Below, in pieces: positions 1-4,192 of a stretch of 8,371 bases of DNA. Within the stretch, counting starts at the first letter, position 1. Each line of letters begins with the position of its first letter. A model generated the notes under the pieces. It made no database searches. It was not told where the DNA came from and saw nothing but the letters and a program-made list of their open reading frames with translations. Both the position numbers and the translations under genes were made by a program. This stretch comes from Deltaproteobacteria bacterium (GTDB lineage: Bacteria; Desulfobacterota_B; Binatia; Bin18): the NCBI GenBank assembly GCA_012271025.1, contig JAAXHF010000732.1, positions 1-8,371 of the forward strand, given 5' to 3'.

Positions 1-701
1 CGGCGCTGGATCGAACACTCGCGCTCTCCAAGATGGATGACGTTGCGGTGCTGGTCGCCCAGAATCTGGAACTCGATATGCCGTGCCTGTTCCAGATACT
101 TCTCCACATACAGGCTGCCGTTGCCAAACGCCTTTTCCCCTTCGTCGCGGGCAATATCGAACAGGGACGCCAACTCATGCGGGTCGTGCGCAATGCGCAA
201 GCCACGCCCCCCACCCCCGGCGGCCGCCTTGAGCAGGACCGGAAAACCGATCTGGGCGGCAACCGCCTGGAGTTCACGGACATCCGAAACCGCAGCGGTG
301 GTACCGGGTAGAACCGCAACCTTGGCCTTCTCCATAATCCGCCGGGCGCGCGGTTTATCCCCCATGAGTTTGATGTTGCGCACCCGGGGACCGATGAACA
401 CCAGCCCGGAACGCTGACAGGCTTCGGCAAAATCCGCATTTTCCGACAGGAAGCCATAGCCCGGATGCACGGCGTCGGCGCCAAAGGACAGCGCCGCGCT
501 GACAATCGCCGGGATATTGAGATAGCTGCTGGCCGGCGCGGGCGGTCCGATACACACGCTCTCGTCGGCCAGACGCACGTGCAGGGCGTCCTTATCGACC
601 GTCGAATACACGGCCACGGTCGCAATATCGAGCGAGCGACAGGCCCGGATGACCCGAACCGCAATCTCGCCCCGGTTGGCAATCAAGACTTTTCTGAACA
701 C
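1..701 (-). CDS. accC: Biotin carboxylase subunit of acetyl-CoA carboxylase, N-terminal half (partial at left edge)
   Basis: AccC carboxylates the biotin on AccB using ATP and bicarbonate, the first half-reaction of acetyl-CoA carboxylase in fatty acid synthesis (cytosol). 233 codons are visible of about 445-450 usual. The N-terminus carries the biotin-carboxylase signature IANRGEIAVRV, then HPGYGFLSEN (residues 79-88), K116, and the glycine-rich ATP-grasp loop with K158 followed by AGGGGRG (residues 161-167). EKYLE and RHIEFQILGD follow near residue 200. I chose the GTG at 701 because GGAG lies 5 bases upstream and the resulting MFRKVLIANRGE matches the family start. A GTG at 707 is the alternative and has a poorly spaced ribosome site. 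It is the third gene of an aroQ-accB-accC operon, 50 bp after accB. The reading frame is intact, so function is expected. The C-terminal part lies outside the window. Confidence 0.97.
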   Translation of the reverse strand, partial: MFRKVLIANRGEIAVRVIRACRSLDIATVAVYSTVDKDALHVRLADESVCIGPPAPASSYLNIPAIVSAALSFGADAVHPGYGFLSENADFAEACQRSGLVFIGPRVRNIKLMGDKPRARRIMEKAKVAVLPGTTAAVSDVRELQAVAAQIGFPVLLKAAAGGGGRGLRIAHDPHELASLFDIARDEGEKAFGNGSLYVEKYLEQARHIEFQILGDQHRNVIHLGERECSIQR

Positions 702-751
702 GGGCACTCCATTTCGGGTCGGAGCGGGTGCGAGGGAAGCCCGCTCCGGGC
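702..751 (-). other. Intercistronic hairpin between accB and accC
   Basis: An 8-bp perfect inverted repeat, GGAGCGGG (721-728) with CCCGCTCC (740-747), has an 11-base loop and can extend by one C-G pair (720/748). It begins just past the accB stop and ends before the accC ribosome site (GGAG near 707-710). No T-run follows, so it is not a classic terminator. It could instead affect mRNA stability or partial readthrough and set the AccB:AccC ratio. That role is inference. Confidence 0.45.
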
Positions 752-1198
752 CTAGACCGGCTCCAGGACAAACAGCGGCTGCTCATACTCGACCGGCTCG
801 GCGTTTTCGACCAGGACCCTGGTCACCCGTCCGCGCTGTTCGGCCTGAATTTCGTTCATCATCTTCATGGCTTCGATGATGCACACCACCGCTCCCTTTT
901 CAACCACGCTGCCAATCTCGATGTAGGGTTCGGCGTCGGGATTCGGGGCGCGATAGAAGGTACCGACCATGGGCGAACGAATAGCCAGACCCGGCTCGAC
1001 CGGTTCCGGGGCGACGGGGTTCGAGGCCGGAGCCTCTACCGGAGCCGCGGCTGGCGAGGCCACGGGCTCAGCCGCCTGAACCGGACGGGCACTATTGCGG
1101 ACGAGACGGACCTCGCCGAGCCGGTTCTTGAGTTCCAGCTCGGCCAGGCCTCTTTCTTCCATCAGATCGATGAGCTTTCTGATATCGTCAAGTTCCAT
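752..1198 (-). CDS. accB: Biotin carboxyl carrier protein of acetyl-CoA carboxylase
   Basis: AccB carries the biotin that shuttles CO2 from biotin carboxylase (AccC) to the carboxyltransferase (AccA/AccD). At 148 residues it is close to the usual 150-160. The N-terminal segment (1-35) starts [18 protein letters not shown], the family's docking region. An Ala/Pro-rich flexible linker follows (about 37-70), then the biotinyl domain (72-148) with [14 protein letters not shown] and the attachment motif EAMKMMNEI. Its lysine, K112, is the one biotinylated by BirA. The protein ends [10 protein letters not shown], as usual for the family. Its start overlaps the end of aroQ by 11 bases, implying translational coupling, and accC follows 50 bp downstream. 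The aroQ promoter probably serves it. No odd features are seen. Confidence 0.98.
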   Translation of the reverse strand: MELDDIRKLIDLMEERGLAELELKNRLGEVRLVRNSARPVQAAEPVASPAAAPVEAPASNPVAPEPVEPGLAIRSPMVGTFYRAPNPDAEPYIEIGSVVEKGAVVCIIEAMKMMNEIQAEQRGRVTRVLVENAEPVEYEQPLFVLEPV

Positions 1199-1646
1199 TG
1201 TTCAGTATTCCGGCCGCCGCCCGCAGCCCTAACAGGTAGCTGTCGGCTCCAAAGCCGCAGATCTGGCCGACGGCAACCCGGGCGATGTAGGAGTGGTGAC
1301 GAAATTCCTCGCGTGCGTAGAGGTTTGACAGATGGACCTCGACGACCGGCAGACTCACCGACAGCAGCGCGTCCAGGATGGCCACACTGGTATGCGTATA
1401 CGCCCCGGCATTGATGAGAATCGCCCCGTAGCGCTCGCGGGCGGCCTGAATACGGTCAACCAGGGCTCCTTCGTGGTTGGATTGGAAGGTATCAACCTCA
1501 AGCCCCAACTCGCGGCCCAACTCGTGCAGACTGGCGTCGATGTCGGCCAGTGTCGTCGAGCCATAAATTTCGGGTTCGCGCAGCCCGAGCATATTGAGGT
1601 TCGGGCCGTGGAGCACAAGCACCCGTCCCGGTTCGCCTTTTTCCAT
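1188..1646 (-). CDS. aroQ: Type II 3-dehydroquinate dehydratase
   Basis: Catalyses the third step of the shikimate pathway, trans-dehydration of 3-dehydroquinate to 3-dehydroshikimate. The active enzyme is a cytosolic dodecamer. The length, 152 residues, fits type II enzymes (about 145-150). Visible motifs are GPNLNMLG (residues 14-21) and the mobile lid with R23 and the catalytic Y28 (REPEIYG). [11 protein letters not shown] (54-64), [10 protein letters not shown] with N79, VEVHLSN with H105, and [10 protein letters not shown] (111-120) follow. The start at 1646 is chosen because a G-rich ribosome site (GGGGTGGGG) sits just upstream and the promoter at 1671-1699 lies upstream of it. A longer reading frame to 1739 would run through that promoter and adds residues the family lacks. 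It is first in the aroQ-accB-accC operon and overlaps accB by 11 bases. Confidence 0.97.
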   Translation of the reverse strand: MEKGEPGRVLVLHGPNLNMLGLREPEIYGSTTLADIDASLHELGRELGLEVDTFQSNHEGALVDRIQAARERYGAILINAGAYTHTSVAILDALLSVSLPVVEVHLSNLYAREEFRHHSYIARVAVGQICGFGADSYLLGLRAAAGILNNGT

Positions 1647-1670
1647 TACCCCACCCCCATTGCAGCCCGG

Positions 1671-1699
1671 AGTGTAAGAGGAAACGCTGGGAGCGTCAA
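1671..1699 (-). promoter_or_regulatory. Sigma70-type promoter of aroQ-accB-accC
   Basis: On the minus strand, TTGACG (1694-1699, 5 of 6 matches to -35) is followed after exactly 17 bases by TACACT (1671-1676, 4 of 6 matches to -10). Transcription would start near 1664, giving a leader of about 18 bases before the aroQ ATG at 1646. It lies in the 129-bp divergent gap shared with the SnoaL-like gene. Confidence 0.65.
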
Positions 1700-1719
1700 G
1701 GTAGAGCGCAGGGTTCGGC

Positions 1720-1749
1720 TTGACCCCGAGCAGGCCCAAGGGCTAAGCT
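1720..1749 (+). promoter_or_regulatory. Weak candidate promoter for the SnoaL-like/hydrolase operon
   Basis: TTGACC (1720-1725) matches -35 at 5 of 6 positions. TAAGCT (1744-1749) lies 18 bases further and is a poor -10 (3 of 6). The spacing to the ribosome site at 1761 and ATG at 1776 is short but workable. It lies back to back with the aroQ promoter, so the two transcription units might be co-regulated from this gap. The assignment is tentative. Confidence 0.3.
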
Positions 1750-1775
1750 CGGCTCAGCGCAAGGAGGGAGCCGCC

Positions 1776-2249
1776 ATGCAACTCGAAGAACTCGACCAAC
1801 GCATCCAGACCCTGGAAGACATCGAAGCCATCAAACAGCTCAAAGCCCGCTACTGCGCGGGTGCCGATGAACGGGACGAAGAGGCGTTTGTCGGCTGCTT
1901 TACCGAGGACGCCAGCTGGGACGGCGGCAGCTTTGGCCACTATGAGGGTCGGGACGCGATCCGCACCTTTTTCCGCGCCATTCCCGACCGCCTGTCGTTT
2001 GCCGTCCACTATGTGATGAATCCCCAGATCGAGGTCGACGGCGACCGGGCCAGCGGTCGCTGGTACCTGTTGGAGCCGTGTACCATGCTGTCGGAAGGCG
2101 GCGCGCAGGCGGTCTGGGGCTCGGCGCGCTACGAAGAGGAGTACGTGCGACAGAACGGCGAGTGGAAAATTCACCAGTTGCGTCTGATCCCGAACTTCTG
2201 GACGCCGTTCGATCAGGGCTGGGTCAAGCAACGCTTCGGGGGACAATAA
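1776..2249 (+). CDS. SnoaL/NTF2-like protein, possible BaiE-like dehydratase or isomerase
   Basis: A 157-residue protein with the layout of the SnoaL-like (NTF2 fold) family. An N-terminal helix (ELDQRIQTLEDIEAIKQLKARY) leads into CFTEDASWD, YEGRDAIRTFF, and C-terminal strands ending YVRQNGEWKIHQLRL. The fold is an alpha+beta cone around a hydrophobic pocket. Y26, D31, H78 and R136 occur at spacings close to those I recall for the catalytic residues of the bile-acid dehydratase BaiE (Tyr, Asp, His, Arg). An active dehydratase or isomerase is therefore plausible, but that is inference. The start is well supported by AAGGAGGG (1761-1768) 7 bases ahead of ATG. The hydrolase gene begins on the base after its stop (TAAATG), so the two are co-translated. 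The substrate is unknown. It could instead be a non-catalytic binding protein. Confidence 0.85.
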   Translation: MQLEELDQRIQTLEDIEAIKQLKARYCAGADERDEEAFVGCFTEDASWDGGSFGHYEGRDAIRTFFRAIPDRLSFAVHYVMNPQIEVDGDRASGRWYLLEPCTMLSEGGAQAVWGSARYEEEYVRQNGEWKIHQLRLIPNFWTPFDQGWVKQRFGGQ

Positions 2250-3065
2250 ATGCCGTTTGCCAACGATGACGGGGTGGAGCTGTGGTATGACATCAGCGGG
2301 GCGGGCGAGCCCCTGGTGCTGAGCGGGGGCTTTGGCCTGCTCGACGATCAGTTCGCCAAAATTCGCCCCCTGCTCACCCCGCAGCTGCAAGTCATTGACT
2401 GGCACTATCGCGGGGCCGGACGCTCCGACCGGGCGTGGCCGGGCGGCTATCCCCTCGACCGCTGGGTTGACGACCTAGCCGTGATTCTTGACCACATCGG
2501 TCTACCCGCCGTGCACCTGTGGGGCACCTCAACCGGCGCCCCGCTGTCGGTGCGGTTTGCCGCCCGCTATCCCGACCGGGTCAAAAGCCTCATCACCTAT
2601 CCGGGTGTCTTCTCCAGCCCGGCCGGGCGGCGCATGTTTCAGCTCTTTCAAGAGGTTGCCGAGACCTTTGGCTATGGGGCGCTGGGACGCCTGACGCAGT
2701 GGATCGGCTGCGCCGAGCACAACGTGTTCGGTGGTCTGGCCAACGAGCTGGCCGTGTTTGAAATCGAGTCGTTTCAGCGCAACTTCAGCCTGGCCTCGCT
2801 GGCCAAGACCCTGGACACCTTCGCCCACACCGACCTCACGGCCGATGTAGCCAAGCTGCGCATGCCGGTCCTGGTCCTGATGGGCAACTCCGGTCAGCTG
2901 GGAGCCGATATGCCCAATCAGCGCGCCGCGCTTGAAGCCTTCACCCGCCACTGCCCACAGGCCGAGGTCAAGCTGATCGACAGGGGCGGCGGGACCTATC
3001 ACATGATTGAACAGCCGGAGCAAACCGCGCCGGTCGTGATTGATTTCGTCCAGACCCACGCCTGA
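2250..3065 (+). CDS. Alpha/beta hydrolase
   Basis: A 271-residue single-domain alpha/beta hydrolase with no signal peptide, so probably cytosolic. The fold landmarks appear in order: the first strand and oxyanion loop around PLVLSGGF (21-28), DWHYRGAGRSD (50-60), and the nucleophile elbow GTSTG with S94. Strand 6 is PVLVLMG (206-212), D220 is a candidate acid, and H251 in GGGTYHMIEQPE is the catalytic base. The usual acid spot after strand 7 reads N213, so D220 needs a structural check. The ATG follows the SnoaL-like stop directly, indicating coupling and a shared substrate pathway. Specificity (ester, lactone, epoxide or C-C bond) cannot be read from sequence. Its 3' end overlaps the convergent P-loop ORF remnant by about 67 bases. 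No convincing terminator is seen after it. Confidence 0.92.
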   Translation: MPFANDDGVELWYDISGAGEPLVLSGGFGLLDDQFAKIRPLLTPQLQVIDWHYRGAGRSDRAWPGGYPLDRWVDDLAVILDHIGLPAVHLWGTSTGAPLSVRFAARYPDRVKSLITYPGVFSSPAGRRMFQLFQEVAETFGYGALGRLTQWIGCAEHNVFGGLANELAVFEIESFQRNFSLASLAKTLDTFAHTDLTADVAKLRMPVLVLMGNSGQLGADMPNQRAALEAFTRHCPQAEVKLIDRGGGTYHMIEQPEQTAPVVIDFVQTHA

Positions 3066-3259
3066 AACGGGCGGTTCGGGAAACCGATGTGGGGAGCACA
3101 GGCCATCCAGGCGCGCTTGTGTTCCTCTCTCAGCGCTACGCGCTGTCTTTGATACTCCCTACGGGCCACTCGCAGCATCGCTACAAAAGTCGATTTGCCA
3201 ACGCCGTTTGGCCCACCTGCCACGGTGAAGTGTGGCGGGCTATCCGGCCTTTCGCTCAT
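2999..3259 (-). pseudogene. Truncated zeta-toxin-like P-loop kinase remnant
   Basis: The first 30 residues look like the start of a zeta-toxin/UDP-GlcNAc-kinase-like protein: a beta strand (HFTVAGG) leads into the Walker A loop GPNGVGKST (residues 16-24). A full-length member has roughly 190-300 residues with further motifs. Here the frame runs only 86 residues, shows no second conserved motif, and its last 22 codons are antisense to the end of the intact hydrolase gene. The natural end was therefore probably lost. The ATG at 3259 overlaps the stop of the upstream small gene by 20 bases, as in toxin-antitoxin pairs where the toxin is translated from the antitoxin message. Other P-loop ATPases are possible, since the short motif does not decide the family. 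Confidence 0.55.
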
Positions 3260-3467
3260 CCGAGGCGCGCTCCTGCTCTGCGTCGTACTCCGCAGTCGTC
3301 TTGCGCGTCCCGTCCGGATACTCGTACATGGTCACGCCGCCCACCTCAATCACTACGGGCAAGCCCTTCCGAAAGCGGGCCTCCCGGGCCTTGCGGCCTG
3401 CGTCCGCCCCGAGCTGATTCCACTCGTCCACGGTGAAATCTAAAATCTTGCCGGTCGGCTTTTCCAT
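3240..3467 (-). CDS. Small antitoxin-like protein upstream of P-loop remnant
   Basis: A 75-residue acidic/basic small protein I cannot assign to a named family. It contains DFTVDEWNQLG near the N-terminus, a basic stretch (GRKAREARFRKGLP) and a short beta-hairpin-like segment VVIEVGGVTMYEYPDG, then a charged tail. ATG 3467 is preferred because AAAGGAG (3474-3480) lies 6 bases upstream. A GTG one codon earlier is less well spaced. It precedes and overlaps the zeta-like P-loop ORF. Small genes in this position commonly encode the antitoxin or partner of zeta-family kinases, so that role is inferred from context only. The reading frame and ribosome site are intact although the downstream partner is truncated. 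Confidence 0.6.
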   Translation of the reverse strand: MEKPTGKILDFTVDEWNQLGADAGRKAREARFRKGLPVVIEVGGVTMYEYPDGTRKTTAEYDAEQERASDERKAG

Positions 3468-3480
3468 CACACGCTCCTTT

Positions 3481-3778
3481 TTTCCCAGCCTACACCGCCC
3501 TGGCCGCCTTCCGTAACGCGGGCCGGGTGGTACGAGACGGTCTTGTCATCCTGACTGTTCGCAGCGCCTCCCAGTCACACAAGCCGCCCGCCGGCGGACC
3601 GATTCAATCCTCGCCCAACCCGAAGGGCGGGCGTTAGTGCTCAACGCCTTACGGCATCTGATAGGAAGACCTCCCTTAATAGCGTGTGATGCCTATTCCT
3701 GGGAATCCGCGCTCGCCAGCCGGGAGAGAGCGACTGAGCGGACAGGCCACCTACCCCGCCCGGCTGGGGAATGGGCGG
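3481..3778. other. Non-coding stretch with hairpins and CRISPR-repeat-like fragments
   Basis: No frame on either strand shows a convincing protein. The region holds a GC palindrome around 3588-3597, a hairpin CGCCC/GGGCG (3612-3616 with 3625-3629), a hairpin GGCGTT/AACGCC (3630-3635 with 3643-3648), and two segments that resemble CRISPR repeats (separate entry). No clear promoter for the small gene starting at 3467 was found. Bases 3660-3778 show nothing I can name. Confidence 0.5.
3601..3658. other. Two abutting CRISPR-repeat-like segments, no array
   Basis: Bases 3601-3635 begin GATTCAATCCTCGCCC and continue through a hairpin, much like the reverse complement of CRISPR repeats that end in GGATTGAAAC. 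Bases 3637-3658 (GTGCTCAACGCC, then a GCC-TTAC-GGC mini-stem) resemble another common repeat style. Each occurs once in the window, only one base separates them, and no regularly spaced copies or cas genes are present. They could be array debris or chance hairpins. Confidence 0.25.
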
Positions 3779-3946
3779 CTAGGCGGTGCGCCGCAACAGC
3801 TCGGCCACCACATCGTCCTGCGGCCTGAATCCCTGGAGGGCTTCGGGCATAACAGCGCTCATGTCCCCCTCGCAAGCAGCTTCCACGCCGCGCTGTCCAG
3901 TTCGCTGCAGCGGCACCCTCAGTCCATGACTAGAGCAATTCATCAT
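3779..3946 (-). CDS. Hypothetical 55-residue ORF, possibly a gene remnant
   Basis: A short frame on the minus strand, too small for routine ORF calling. Its second half (MSAVMPEALQGF, then RPQDDVVAELLRRTA) has the composition of a real protein, with an amphipathic C-terminal helix and good GC-rich codon use. The first 25 residues look less natural. The two adjacent ATG codons at 3941-3946 have no ribosome site. An internal ATG at about residue 29 follows a purine run but too closely. It lies 53 bp downstream of the HigB relic, where an antitoxin would be expected, but it lacks a helix-turn-helix and is shorter than HigA. I do not recognise it. Most likely it is the C-terminal fragment of a decayed gene. 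Confidence 0.35.
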   Translation of the reverse strand: MMNCSSHGLRVPLQRTGQRGVEAACEGDMSAVMPEALQGFRPQDDVVAELLRRTA

Positions 3947-3963
3947 TATGTGTAGCCGTGTAG

Positions 3964-3991
3964 GTCAGGTTAGCCGGAGGCGTAACCTGAC
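3964..3991. repeat. Inverted repeat with 9-bp arms after the HigB relic
   Basis: GTCAGGTTA (3964-3972) pairs perfectly with TAACCTGAC (3983-3991). The 10-base loop can form three further pairs (GCC with GGC around 3973-3981), giving a long stem. It begins 8 bases past the stop of the HigB relic on the minus strand. No T-run follows on either side, so terminator function is uncertain. It could be a recombination relic or an mRNA structure. Confidence 0.6.
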
Positions 3992-3999
3992 ATCCCGTA

Positions 4000-4188
4000 C
4001 TACACTGCGGCATTGTTCTCGCGCCAGACAAAACAGATGCACCACTGGTTATTGATACGGATGCTGTGTTGCCCTTGGCGGTCGCCTCGCAGCGCTTCCA
4101 ACCGGTTGCCGGGCAGTGAGACGTTGAGCCGCGCCTTTTCCTCCACTCGCCCCTGGTCGTCCAGCCTTCTACGTCCGATAACGCCCAA
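4000..4188 (-). pseudogene. HigB/RelE-type toxin remnant (C-terminal half)
   Basis: Residues from about 20 onward read ARLNVSLPGNRLEALRGDR, then GQHSIRINNQWCICFVW. This is the conserved core of HigB-type mRNA interferase toxins (plasmid maintenance killer family; typical core PGNRLEALKGDR...SIRINDQWRICF). Full proteins have about 90-100 residues, with an N-terminal helical part and a tail near VEIVDYH. Here only some 45 family-like residues remain, the tail is replaced by a stop (NNAAV), and the usual Arg of QWRICF reads Cys. A TTG at 4188 could open the frame, but there is no ribosome site and no intact N-terminus. It begins immediately beside the end of the ankyrin gene. No HigA antitoxin with a helix-turn-helix follows. 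A non-functional relic is the likely status. Confidence 0.75.
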
Positions 4189-4192
4189 AGTG

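Noticed and set aside
1332..2249. A long plus-strand frame giving the SnoaL-like protein a 148-residue N-terminal extension
   Set aside because: The extension is antisense to aroQ and crosses its promoter. AAGGAGGG directly before the ATG at 1776 and family length fix the shorter start.
1743..2405. A 220-codon minus-strand frame opposite the SnoaL-like gene
   Set aside because: It is antisense to two well-supported genes and has no recognisable domain or ribosome site.
3072..3086. Terminator of the hydrolase operon (CGGTT with AACCG)
   Set aside because: The stem is only five base pairs and no T-run follows, so it is no better than background in DNA of this composition.
3601..3660. A tRNA suggested by GATTCAATCC and nearby stems
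   Set aside because: No T-loop consensus, acceptor stem or anticodon arm can be assembled around it.
3686..3955. An 89-codon plus-strand frame in the debris region
   Set aside because: Composition is not protein-like, there is no ribosome site, and it is antisense to the more protein-like 55-residue frame.
3964..3991. Integron attC site beside the toxin relic
   Set aside because: The arms do not fit the GTTRRRY / RYYYAAC core pair, and no cassette structure or integrase is present.
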